Source of the DNA: an uncultured Eubacteriales bacterium
Lineage (GTDB): Bacteria > Bacillota > Clostridia > Lachnospirales > Lachnospiraceae
DNA: 42,416 bases
Direction: 5' to 3'
Assembly (NCBI GenBank): GCA_949292725.1
Contig: CASFAQ010000006.1
Coordinates: 24,863-67,278, forward strand
Each line of letters starts with the position of its first letter. The first letter of the stretch is position 1. This document shows, piece by piece, positions 35,051 to 42,416 of the stretch. The notes beneath the pieces were generated by a model that ran no database searches, was not told the origin of the DNA, and saw only the letters and a program-made list of their open reading frames with translations. A program made the position numbers and the translations under genes.

Positions 35051-37489
35051 ATGAAGAAGATTAGCAGAAGCGTTAGAGGATTATGTATATGCGTTGTTAT
35101 ATATCTGATTGCCGGGCTGGGCTTGTTCGCTTTTTGTGAGCATGCCGGTTTCGAATATGTATTCGACGCAGAGATTAATGCGTTTCAAGAGAATACTGCA
35201 GTTTCGGCTGAGTCTTTTTCTGATGCAGTAACCGATAATCTTAACGCCATGTCGGATGTTGCAGACAGCCTTGCGGTTTTTGAATCTCTTCAGAACAGTG
35301 AGGCGCTTAATACGCTTTATATATCGGAGATGAATAATGCTTATTACGCGTTAAACATACTTTACAGCGACGGAAGAATGGTGAACTCGCATGGTGAGAT
35401 TTCGTGGGCGGACGGTACGATGGCGACGGAGGTATTTGGCAATCGCTATGGCGTTTCCATGATATCCGAGCTTCAGGGCAATAATCAGAATAATCTTTTG
35501 GTATACGTGCCTATAGTTGATGGAAAGACGGAACTTGTCGGTAATATTGACCTGTTAAGTACGGCAAGATTCATCAGTTCAACCAATACGGATATCGTAC
35601 GTATCGTTCTGTTTGAATCAGGAACAGGTCGTGTTATACTGGATGCGGACAAGCGGGTTGTGAACAGTAACTATCTTCCGTTTAATCTGTATAATTATCT
35701 GGATAACCTTGAACTGACCGAGGAATATTCCATTGATAATATGATGAAGGACATAAGCAGGGGTTATTCCGGTTATATAGGGGTAAAATCTGCTGCTGAT
35801 CAGCTGGATTTTATGTCATATGCGCCAATAGGATACAATGACTGGTATCTTTTGCAGGTTATGCCCGGTGAAATAATCAGCAACGAGGCTGTGCGTGTAG
35901 GCGAAAAAATTACAATTATGACTGCTGTTATGCTGACAGTATTTTTTGCGTTATTATTGTTTATGTTCTACATTATACGGCGAAACAGCAAAAAGGAAGA
36001 GGATGAACGCATCAGCCTGCTTGCAGTTAATGTAAAGAATGATATCAGAAGCCGATTTTTTGCGGAAATATCAAATGAGCTTAAAGCCCCGATAAATGCT
36101 ATGTACGAGATGATGGACCTATGTGAATTTAACGCTGATAATCCTGACAGGGTCGTAAGATGCATTACCGGACAGAGAAAGGCGGGAAATCGGCTTATAA
36201 CTATTATAGATGATATGATAGATGCAGCGGCGTATGATGAAGACGACCCACGAAATAATAACCGGAAAGAATTCAGTCTGGCAAAACAGCTTCACGGACT
36301 TATAACTTTTGGCAGCAAGAAGATCAGGGAAAAGAATATTAATTTAAAGATTAGCCTGTGCAATCTTGAACACGAGATGGTTATCGGTAATGAGAGAAGA
36401 TTTAACAGGGTTTTACTAAATGTATTGAACGATCTGGGCGATAAAGTCAGGGAGAATAGCAATATTTACATCTGTCTATCCGAAAGTAAAACGGATGAGT
36501 ATGATGTGTCTGAGTACATCTATACAATCACGACGGCAGGACCTGAGGGCATGGGATTTGGCATGGAGATAGCGCAGGAGATGGTTGAAAGGATGGGTGG
36601 AAGCTTTGCATGTGAGTCCGACGCCGAATCCGGAAGCCGTATTGTTATTAAATTTGTACTAAGAACCGTCGATGTCTTGGATGTAGGATTGTACGCGGAG
36701 GATACAATTATCATCGTTGATGATGATCCGGCGCTTATCAGATGGATGGAATATCTGTCCGGTACTTTTGGATTGAAGGCTGTATGCTATAATGACGCAT
36801 ATTCTGCATTGTCCGGGATAGAAAAGCTGTATTCGGAAAAAAGGGACGTACGTCTTATGATATTTGGCTGGAAAATGCCAGGCATGAGTGGCACGCAGCT
36901 TGCCTCGGAAGTCAGAAAATATGCCGGCAAGGATGTTCCGATCATTATACAGACTTCGCTGGAACATGAAGAACTGGCGCTTGATACACATTTTGCAGCT
37001 GTTAACAAGGTTATGATGGAACCAATATTCCGTTCAGAGTTTATGAGTCTTATTCAGAATGTGGATACAGCAGTAGAACATGGTAAAACGGCATTTCCTG
37101 ACTTTTCAGATAAAAGAGTTCTTATAGTCGACGATAACAGGGATAACATAAGAACCATGAAGGAATATCTTATGTATACGGGAGTGCAGATTGATTCCTT
37201 ATATGACGGATCTGATGCCGTTAAAATTTTTTCTGAGAAAAAAGAGGGATATTATGATATAATCCTCATGGATGTAAGGATGCCGGTTATGGATGGATAT
37301 GAGGCGACAAGGATAATCAGGGGAATGAAAGGTCAGTACGCCAAAAATATTCCAATCATCGCTTTATCAGCCAACGCATTCTATGAGGATATAAAGAAAT
37401 CCAAGGAAGCAGGTATGAATTCGCATCTTGCAAAGCCTGTAAAATACTATGAAGTATATGACGAACTCGACAGGTGGATTAGACATTAG
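35051..37489 (+). CDS. Hybrid sensor histidine kinase-like protein with inactivated kinase and first receiver
   Basis: The 812-aa membrane protein has TM1 (about 11-28), an extracellular Cache-like sensor (30-285), TM2 (289-309), a DHp/HATPase region (about 330-537) and two receiver domains (551-670 and 688-810). The H-box reads ISNELKAPINA, so the phospho-histidine is replaced by Asn342. The ATP-binding N- and G-box region (NVLNDLGD, TAGPEGMGFGMEIAQEM) is degenerate. Receiver 1 has acidic VDDD at 556-559 but Gly606 where the phospho-Asp should be, and EP where the conserved Lys-Pro should be (about 657-658). Receiver 2 is complete: Asp694 and Asp695, phospho-Asp741 in ILMDVRMP, Lys796 in LAKPV. 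It probably signals without its own kinase activity. It heads the run of envelope genes to 40274. Confidence 0.85.
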   Translation: MKKISRSVRGLCICVVIYLIAGLGLFAFCEHAGFEYVFDAEINAFQENTAVSAESFSDAVTDNLNAMSDVADSLAVFESLQNSEALNTLYISEMNNAYYALNILYSDGRMVNSHGEISWADGTMATEVFGNRYGVSMISELQGNNQNNLLVYVPIVDGKTELVGNIDLLSTARFISSTNTDIVRIVLFESGTGRVILDADKRVVNSNYLPFNLYNYLDNLELTEEYSIDNMMKDISRGYSGYIGVKSAADQLDFMSYAPIGYNDWYLLQVMPGEIISNEAVRVGEKITIMTAVMLTVFFALLLFMFYIIRRNSKKEEDERISLLAVNVKNDIRSRFFAEISNELKAPINAMYEMMDLCEFNADNPDRVVRCITGQRKAGNRLITIIDDMIDAAAYDEDDPRNNNRKEFSLAKQLHGLITFGSKKIREKNINLKISLCNLEHEMVIGNERRFNRVLLNVLNDLGDKVRENSNIYICLSESKTDEYDVSEYIYTITTAGPEGMGFGMEIAQEMVERMGGSFACESDAESGSRIVIKFVLRTVDVLDVGLYAEDTIIIVDDDPALIRWMEYLSGTFGLKAVCYNDAYSALSGIEKLYSEKRDVRLMIFGWKMPGMSGTQLASEVRKYAGKDVPIIIQTSLEHEELALDTHFAAVNKVMMEPIFRSEFMSLIQNVDTAVEHGKTAFPDFSDKRVLIVDDNRDNIRTMKEYLMYTGVQIDSLYDGSDAVKIFSEKKEGYYDIILMDVRMPVMDGYEATRIIRGMKGQYAKNIPIIALSANAFYEDIKKSKEAGMNSHLAKPVKYYEVYDELDRWIRH

Positions 37490-37520
37490 AATATTATTTG
37501 TATGAATGGAGAAATATGTT

Positions 37521-38639
37521 ATGAAGAAGAAAAAAAGCATGGGCAGGATTGTTATTGTAATGTTTTTGCGTTCTTTTTTTGTAGTAATGCTTCTCTTGGC
37601 CGCAGGCATATTAAGCTATATGGCCACTATGAAATATTATGAGGTAAAAGATGATGGCGCGGGTAAGGATAAGGTGCTTGATATAGTGGGAGACGTTACT
37701 GCGGACGCTATTTCGCGCAACATAATATATTCATATAATGCGGAAACAAAAGAGATTGAGGCCATGGTTATCGAAATTCTGAATACCGGCTCAGGAAATC
37801 TGGATTATATTACCGTGCCTGTGAATTCACAGATTACTTTAAGCAATGAAATCTATAAAAGAATGTGTGCTGCAGGAGCAGATGCACCGCAGATTGTAAC
37901 ACTGTCGCTGTTAAATAATTATTTTGATAATGACAGTGCGTATGAATATGGCATTCTGATATTGGAAGATTATATCGGTATAGATATCGGATATTATACA
38001 AGTATGGAAAGCGGTGTGTTTAACAGTATGTTTGTGGTATCTGAGGAGACCGGCTGCATTGAACCGTCGGCTCAGCTTATAAGCGAGGCGCAGACCGCAG
38101 CATTAAATGATGAAATGGATGATTTTATTAAGACCAGATATTCCTCTCTTAAATCCAATCTCAAGGTGAAGAGTAAGCTTAAATATTCTGATACATATAA
38201 GAATCTGAATCCTGAGCTTATATATAAGAGCGTGATGCCGGGAGTTACGGATGGAGGACAATACACAATTGACGCTGAGGCTGCAAAAATACAGTATGAA
38301 ACGATACTGTCGCAGCCGTCATATACAGTTGCTCAGTCAGAATCGGCCAATCTTACATCGAAGGGAAAGAATATAAAAGTGCTTAACGGAAGCGGTACTG
38401 AGGGAATTGCGGCTGCTGTAAAAGCTATACTTGAGGATTCGGGAATGACAGTTGTAAAGATAGCTGATAATCCGCAGGTAATTGAGAATACTATTATATA
38501 TGTAAATAAAGAGGGATTGGGAACAGATATTTTGTATCATTTTAATAATGCGCAGATTGAGAAGACAGAGTTGGATGAGGGAATTGACATAATGGTTGTC
38601 GTGGGTTCTTCGGACAGCGAACTTATTAATGCCAGATAA
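37521..38639 (+). CDS. Membrane-anchored LytR_C-domain protein
   Basis: The 372-aa protein has an N-terminal basic stretch and one membrane segment (about 13-36, VIVMFLRSFFVVMLLLAAGI), an extracytoplasmic central region (about 40-290), and a C-terminal LytR_C domain (about 295-372) with IKVLNGSGTEGIAAAVKAIL and IMVVVG. LytR_C domains usually follow LytR-CpsA-Psr phosphotransferase domains that attach teichoic acid or capsule to peptidoglycan. The central region has hints of an LCP-like fold (ITVPVNSQITLSNEIY) but I do not see the conserved LCP arginines, so catalysis is doubtful. The ATG at 37521 follows GGAG by 9 nt; the earlier ATG at 37506 overlaps that site. It is 31 nt after the kinase-like gene. 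Confidence 0.7.
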   Translation: MKKKKSMGRIVIVMFLRSFFVVMLLLAAGILSYMATMKYYEVKDDGAGKDKVLDIVGDVTADAISRNIIYSYNAETKEIEAMVIEILNTGSGNLDYITVPVNSQITLSNEIYKRMCAAGADAPQIVTLSLLNNYFDNDSAYEYGILILEDYIGIDIGYYTSMESGVFNSMFVVSEETGCIEPSAQLISEAQTAALNDEMDDFIKTRYSSLKSNLKVKSKLKYSDTYKNLNPELIYKSVMPGVTDGGQYTIDAEAAKIQYETILSQPSYTVAQSESANLTSKGKNIKVLNGSGTEGIAAAVKAILEDSGMTVVKIADNPQVIENTIIYVNKEGLGTDILYHFNNAQIEKTELDEGIDIMVVVGSSDSELINAR

Positions 38640-38664
38640 TGACAGTGTATATTGGAGGATATAT

Positions 38665-39387
38665 ATGAATGGTATAGCAGATGTTATGGGGCTCCCCGTG
38701 AATGTGATTACCGAAAGGGAATTTGCGGGACTTGTGAGGGTCTTTCTCGGAAATGACGGCATGAATGTCATTTATATGATTTCCGCAGATACTTTCTTGA
38801 ATATATCAGATATGACGGATGTATCCGAAGTTCTTAAGGATTCCGATCTTATACTGCCCGCTGAAAAGCTTATCCTCAGCAGGTCGAAGATAAAAAAACT
38901 GCGGTCCGGCGTGACCAGTTACAGAGCGTTTCTGCATCTGTTAAAGGCTGGGAGCAATATAAATACGATATATGTAACAGGTTCTGAACAAAATTATATT
39001 GAACAGCTTGCGGGAGTAATTCACGATAGAAATGAGAACGTCAGTATATGCGGGGTTCAGATGCTGGAGCCGGGAATCAATGATGAGGCGGTAATAAATG
39101 ATGTTAATGGCAAGGCTCCTGACGTAATCGTTTTTGCAATGGATAGCCCGGTTATCGAGAACTGGATGAAGGAGCACAAATCAAAGCTTAATGCGAAGAT
39201 GTGCATAGTGTTCTGCGATATACTGGAGTGCATGGTTAAGGAGAATCTAAAACCTGCGAAATGGATAGTCAGACTGGGTCTTGAAAAATCATATAACAGG
39301 TTTATCGTCGGAAAATATTATAAAAGCAGCAAAAGAGAACGTATATTTAACGAATTATTAGCAGAATATAATAATAAAAAGGAGTGA
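38665..39387 (+). CDS. Divergent WecG/TagA/CpsF (GT26)-like protein lacking catalytic motifs
   Basis: The 240-aa protein follows the GT26 pattern: an N-terminal NVITEREF segment, a Rossmann-like YVTGSEQNYIEQLAGVI strand-helix, PDVIVFAMDSPVIENWM, and a C-terminal amphipathic stretch (LKPAKWIVRLGLEKSYNRFI) like the membrane-binding tail of TagA. In active members the first motif is PDG with the catalytic Asp and the second is GxPKQExW. Here they read LPAEKLI and DSPVIENW, so both catalytic motifs are lost. By family knowledge TagA/WecG transfers ManNAc(A) to lipid-linked GlcNAc; this copy more probably binds a lipid-sugar or protein partner. GGAGG lies 6 nt before the ATG. Its stop overlaps the YitT-like gene. 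Confidence 0.68.
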   Translation: MNGIADVMGLPVNVITEREFAGLVRVFLGNDGMNVIYMISADTFLNISDMTDVSEVLKDSDLILPAEKLILSRSKIKKLRSGVTSYRAFLHLLKAGSNINTIYVTGSEQNYIEQLAGVIHDRNENVSICGVQMLEPGINDEAVINDVNGKAPDVIVFAMDSPVIENWMKEHKSKLNAKMCIVFCDILECMVKENLKPAKWIVRLGLEKSYNRFIVGKYYKSSKRERIFNELLAEYNNKKE

Positions 39388-40274
39388 AACTTCTGAATAT
39401 TCTGCTTAATAACACTCGATTTATTAATTATATATTTATTGCAATTGGAGTAAGCCTGATGGCTGTCGGAGTCCGGGTCATATATGAGCCTATTGGACTT
39501 GTAACCGGCGGTATTTCGGGCTTTGCCATTGTTGTAGAATCATGGACTGCGGAAGTCTTGCCGGAAGGAGTACCCGTCTGGCTTACTACAGCGGTCATCA
39601 ATATTCCGATATTTGTTCTTGGCGCATTCGTTAAGGGAAAGGGCTATATCATCCGTTCCTTCTTTGCATTTCTTATATTTACAGCCGGCCTTTTTCTTAT
39701 TCCAAATATGACGGTTGCTGAGGATGATTTCCTTATGGCAGCAGTATGCGGAGGCGTTCTAAATGGAGCAGGGCTTGGAATCGTTATGATGACGATGTCA
39801 TCAACAGGCGGGACGGATCTTCTTGGGGTAATAATACGACACTTTAAACCTGAATACAGCGTTGCGACAATTATATTTTTTATAGATGCGGTTATAGTCA
39901 TATTCGGCGCGGCTGAGTTCGGAATCAGAAAGGCGTTGTATGCGATTATCGCGGTATATATTACGTCAAAGGTGATGGATGGGGTTGCGGCCGGCGTACG
40001 TTATTCAAGAATGCTCCTGATAATAACGGATAAAGCGGATGTAATCTTTAGCGAACTTATGAAGAATATTAACAGAGGAATTACGGACATACCCGTAAAA
40101 GGTGTCTACAGTGGCAGAAATAAGCATATGATCATGTGTATAATGTCCAAAAAGGAGTGTATTAAGGCAATAAGAATAGTAAACAGAATTGATGAAAAAG
40201 CATTTGTTGTTATAACTGATGCAAGAGAGGTTTTGGGAGAGGGTTTTCTAAGGACATCTAATTATCCTGATTAA
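39384..40274 (+). CDS. YitT-family membrane protein (DUF161/DUF2179)
   Basis: The protein of about 293-296 aa has five or six membrane segments (for example FIAIGVSLMAVGVRVIYEPI, SFFAFLIFTAGLFLIPNM, TIIFFIDAVIVIFG) and a cytoplasmic C-terminal DUF2179 domain (about 205-285: LLIITDKADVIFSELMKNIN, IVNRIDEKAFVVITDAREV). The SSTGGTDLLGVIIR stretch is typical of YitT. The substrate is unknown for the family. The start codon is unusual: the GTG at 39384 lies inside the AAGGAG site (39379-39384), whereas an in-frame CTG at 39393 is 8 nt from it and may be the true start. It overlaps the stop of the GT26-like gene, so the two are coupled. Confidence 0.85.
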   Translation: MKLLNILLNNTRFINYIFIAIGVSLMAVGVRVIYEPIGLVTGGISGFAIVVESWTAEVLPEGVPVWLTTAVINIPIFVLGAFVKGKGYIIRSFFAFLIFTAGLFLIPNMTVAEDDFLMAAVCGGVLNGAGLGIVMMTMSSTGGTDLLGVIIRHFKPEYSVATIIFFIDAVIVIFGAAEFGIRKALYAIIAVYITSKVMDGVAAGVRYSRMLLIITDKADVIFSELMKNINRGITDIPVKGVYSGRNKHMIMCIMSKKECIKAIRIVNRIDEKAFVVITDAREVLGEGFLRTSNYPD

Positions 40275-40337
40275 AAAGTCAATATACAATTTATACAAAA
40301 TATATGAGATGATTTTGTATAAAAGATACATAGTGTT

Positions 40338-40366
40338 TTGCAATCTTATAGTGTAAAATATACATA
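40338..40366 (+). promoter_or_regulatory. Candidate promoter for the msmK-like gene
   Basis: TTGCAA (40338-40343) and TACATA (40361-40366) are 17 nt apart, 42 nt before the start. The -10 is imperfect. The 134-nt interval is AT-rich, with TATAC/GTATA-like repeats, and holds no gene. Confidence 0.4.
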
Positions 40367-40408
40367 TCGCCTGAGTGCGTGTATATCTCCAGGGAGGAAA
40401 TGAAGGAA

Positions 40409-41521
40409 ATGGCAAGTTTATCATTGAGAAACATTAACAAGACATATCCTAACGGATTTGTAGCAGTAAAGAATTTTAATCTAGAGATTGCAGACAAGGA
40501 GTTTATCATTTTTGTAGGACCTTCAGGTTGTGGCAAGTCAACAACACTTCGTATGATTGCAGGACTTGAGGAGATTACAGAAGGAGAATTGTACATAGGA
40601 GATAAGATGGTTAATGATGTTGAGCCTAAGGACAGAGACATCGCAATGGTATTCCAGAATTACGCATTGTACCCACATATGTCAGTGTATGACAACATGG
40701 CTTTCGGGCTCAGACTCAGAAAAACTCCTAAGGACAGGATTGACAAGCTGGTTCATGAAGCAGCTAAGATACTTGATATTGAACATTTATTAGATCGTAA
40801 ACCAAAGGCTTTGTCAGGTGGACAGAGACAGCGTGTTGCCATGGGACGTGCGATTGTTCGTGATCCTAAGGTATTCCTTATGGATGAGCCTTTATCGAAC
40901 CTTGACGCAAAACTTCGTGTGCAGATGCGTATTGAGATTTCAAAGCTTCATCAGAGACTTGAGACAACGATTATCTACGTTACTCATGACCAGACAGAGG
41001 CTCTTACGCTTGGTACAAGAATCGTTGTTATGAAGGACGGTGTTATCCAGCAGGTTGACTCACCGCTTGACTTGTATATGAGACCTAAGAATCTTTTCGT
41101 TGCAGGCTTCATCGGTTCTCCACAGATGAACTTTATCGATGTAAAAGTTACTAAGAATGGTGATAATGTTGATCTTGTATTTGGAGATTATTCGGTAAGA
41201 CTTCCGGAAGCAAAGGCTAAGAAGGTTCTTGATGGAGGTTATGAAGATAAGACGGTTGTACTTGGAATCAGACCTGAAGATATTAAGGATGAAGAGATGT
41301 TCATATCGCAGGCAGAAGGTTGTTGCCTTGATGCAACAGTTAAGGTATATGAGATGCTTGGTGCAGAGGTATTCCTCTACTTTACAATTGACAAGTACGA
41401 CATTACCGTAAGAGTTAATCCTCGTACAACGGCAAGACCTGGAGATACCGTTACGATAGCATTTGATATGGCTAAGGCTCATTTGTTTGACAAAGAGACT
41501 GAGCAGATTATAGTTAACTAA
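40409..41521 (+). CDS. msmK: Sugar ABC transporter ATP-binding protein (MsmK/UgpC type)
   Basis: The 370-aa ATPase energises carbohydrate ABC importers from the cytoplasmic side. Motifs are complete: Walker A GPSGCGKST (about 37-45), Q-loop FQNYALYPHM, signature LSGGQRQRVAMGRA, Walker B VFLMDEPLSNLD, and switch histidine YVTHDQTEA. A C-terminal TOBE/MOP domain (about 245-370) includes VVLGIRPEDI and PGDTVTIAFD. The protein closely fits MsmK/UgpC, which in Firmicutes serves several oligosaccharide permeases at once. No permease or binding protein is next to it, which fits a shared ATPase. The ATG at 40409 gives the family-standard MASLSLRNINKTYPNG; earlier in-frame starts at 40379 and 40400 extend it without support. 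Confidence 0.93.
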   Translation: MASLSLRNINKTYPNGFVAVKNFNLEIADKEFIIFVGPSGCGKSTTLRMIAGLEEITEGELYIGDKMVNDVEPKDRDIAMVFQNYALYPHMSVYDNMAFGLRLRKTPKDRIDKLVHEAAKILDIEHLLDRKPKALSGGQRQRVAMGRAIVRDPKVFLMDEPLSNLDAKLRVQMRIEISKLHQRLETTIIYVTHDQTEALTLGTRIVVMKDGVIQQVDSPLDLYMRPKNLFVAGFIGSPQMNFIDVKVTKNGDNVDLVFGDYSVRLPEAKAKKVLDGGYEDKTVVLGIRPEDIKDEEMFISQAEGCCLDATVKVYEMLGAEVFLYFTIDKYDITVRVNPRTTARPGDTVTIAFDMAKAHLFDKETEQIIVN

Positions 41522-41556
41522 GTAATGTTGGGATAGTCTGATAATTTGAATTGCCC

Positions 41557-41603
41557 AAAGACCGCATATTCTGATATATTTTCAGTTTTGCGGTCTTTTT
41601 GTG
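41557..41603 (+). terminator. Terminator after the msmK-like gene
   Basis: AAAGACCGCA (41557-41566) pairs perfectly with TGCGGTCTTT (41589-41598) around a 22-nt loop, followed by T residues. Confidence 0.82.
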
Positions 41604-41606
41604 TCC

Positions 41607-41635
41607 TTTACTTTTTCATATTTTAGTGTTACACT
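41607..41635 (+). promoter_or_regulatory. Extended -10 promoter for the CdaR-like regulator
   Basis: TTTACT (41607-41612), spacer 17 nt, TACACT (41630-41635), with TG at 41627-41628 forming an extended -10. Confidence 0.6.
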
Positions 41636-41670
41636 GAAACTAATATACGGTTTTATGGGAGTGTGTCTAT

Positions 41671-42416
41671 ATGATATCCAATCAGATTATTCAAAACACT
41701 ATAGACGGTATGAAGAATATTGCCAGAATAGATATATGCATAATGGATGTTGAAGGTAATGTGGTCGCATCCACTTTTGATAATGCAGATGCATATACTA
41801 GTGCTGTAGAATCATTTATGGATTCACAGGCTGACAGCCAGGAAGTACAGGGCGTTCATTATTTTAAGATATTTGATGACAATCACCTTGAATATGCGGT
41901 GGTTATGCGTGGGGACAGCGATGATGTATATATGATAGGTAAGATTCTTGTATTCCAGCTTCAGGGGCTTATAACGGCTTATAAGGAGAGGTACGACAGG
42001 GATAATTTTATCAAGAACCTTTTGCTTGATAATATGTTGCTTATTGATATATATAATCGCGCCAAGAAGCTTCATATAGATCCGCATGTCAGAAGAGGAG
42101 TATTTTTGGTTTCGCCGCAGAGTGATGACAGTAATGCACTTGAGATAGTAAGAAGTCTGTTTGCTACAAGGTCCAGAGATTTCATTACGGCTCTGGATGA
42201 GAAATGTATTATAATAGTTAAGGAACTCAAACCACAGGAAGGATATGATAACCTTGATAAAATTGCGCGCATGATCATAGATATGCTTAATACTGAAGCT
42301 ATGACCAATGTGCGTGTTGCATACGGAACCATAGTTGATGATCTTAAAGAGGTGTCGCGCTCATATAAAGAGGCCAGAATGGCGCTCGATGTGGGTAATA
42401 TTTTTTATAATAACAG
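41671..42416 (+). CDS. CdaR/PucR-type transcriptional regulator (partial, 5' part)
   Basis: The frame opens at ATG 41671 (GGGAG 9 nt upstream) and stays open to the window end, so the gene is cut at the right edge after about 248 codons. The N-terminal part (about 1-120) resembles the sugar-diacid recognition region of CdaR: QIIQNTIDGMKNIARIDICI, VEGNVVAST, and IGKILVFQLQGLITAYKERY. The middle (about 135-248) is GGDEF-like, as in CdaR/PucR proteins, with VRVAYGTIVDDLKEVSRSYK and EARMALDVGNIF typical of the segment before the HTH_30 helix-turn-helix. The HTH itself lies outside the window. CdaR-like regulators often sit next to msmK-type ATPase genes in Lachnospiraceae and may control sugar import. 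The inducer is unknown. Confidence 0.78.
   Translation, partial: MISNQIIQNTIDGMKNIARIDICIMDVEGNVVASTFDNADAYTSAVESFMDSQADSQEVQGVHYFKIFDDNHLEYAVVMRGDSDDVYMIGKILVFQLQGLITAYKERYDRDNFIKNLLLDNMLLIDIYNRAKKLHIDPHVRRGVFLVSPQSDDSNALEIVRSLFATRSRDFITALDEKCIIIVKELKPQEGYDNLDKIARMIIDMLNTEAMTNVRVAYGTIVDDLKEVSRSYKEARMALDVGNIFYNN

Overview
The window looks like chromosome from a low-to-mid-GC anaerobic Firmicute, most likely a fibre-degrading gut Lachnospiraceae (Butyrivibrio, Coprococcus or Lachnospira-like). The pointers are ferredoxin-linked energy metabolism (a four-subunit 2-oxoacid:ferredoxin oxidoreductase and the [FeFe]-hydrogenase maturases HydG and HydF), a Firmicute T-box leader, a secreted GH10 xylanase with cytoplasmic GH43 and GH2 enzymes, an MsmK/UgpC-type ABC ATPase, and Gram-positive envelope genes. 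Sigma-A promoters with a 17-nt spacer and strong Shine-Dalgarno sites occur throughout. The genus is inferred from gene content only.

Layout. 1-266 (minus) is the 5' end of a rubredoxin-glutamate-synthase-like gene. 267-964 holds a decayed RHS fragment, a consensus promoter and a T-box-like leader ending in a terminator. 965-4400 is a tightly overlapping oxidoreductase operon (gamma, delta, alpha, beta) followed by an MGMT-like gene. 4542-5915 is citrate synthase with its own promoter and a hairpin-plus-U-tract leader. 5974-10199 (minus) is parE-parC. 10346-17697 carries lacZ, a TetM/EF-G-like GTPase fused to a Rae1-like NYN nuclease, an amidase and a YfiH/PgeF-type protein, ending at tRNA-Thr(CGU).

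18098-25666 is mainly carbohydrate related: two GH43 enzymes, cysE, a secreted Ig-like protein (minus) and the xylanase. 25837-29333 looks like one operon: a ribbon-helix-helix protein, trmO, hydG and hydF. 29408-33275 holds a pentulose-type FGGY kinase, a DUF1538 membrane protein and a tandem PII-like protein. 33254-34918 (minus) has a patatin-like lipase and a YmfI-like reductase. 35051-40274 is an envelope/signalling run: a hybrid histidine kinase lacking its phospho-histidine, a LytR_C protein, a degenerate WecG/TagA/CpsF-like protein and a YitT membrane protein. The window closes with an msmK-like ATPase and the 5' part of a CdaR/PucR-type regulator.

How the genes fit together. The extracellular xylanase would release xylo-oligosaccharides; ABC importers powered by the MsmK-like ATPase could bring them in; the GH43 and GH2 enzymes would hydrolyse them in the cytoplasm; the FGGY kinase would phosphorylate the pentulose. 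The ferredoxin oxidoreductase and hydrogenase maturases fit fermentative electron disposal.

The strongest unusual signals are the TetM-like GTPase fused to an A-site-type RNase (13400-15964), the T-box-like control of the oxidoreductase operon, the phosphorelay protein with a dead kinase, a dead first receiver and an intact second receiver, its neighbour with lost glycosyltransferase motifs, and the DUF1538/tandem-PII pair.
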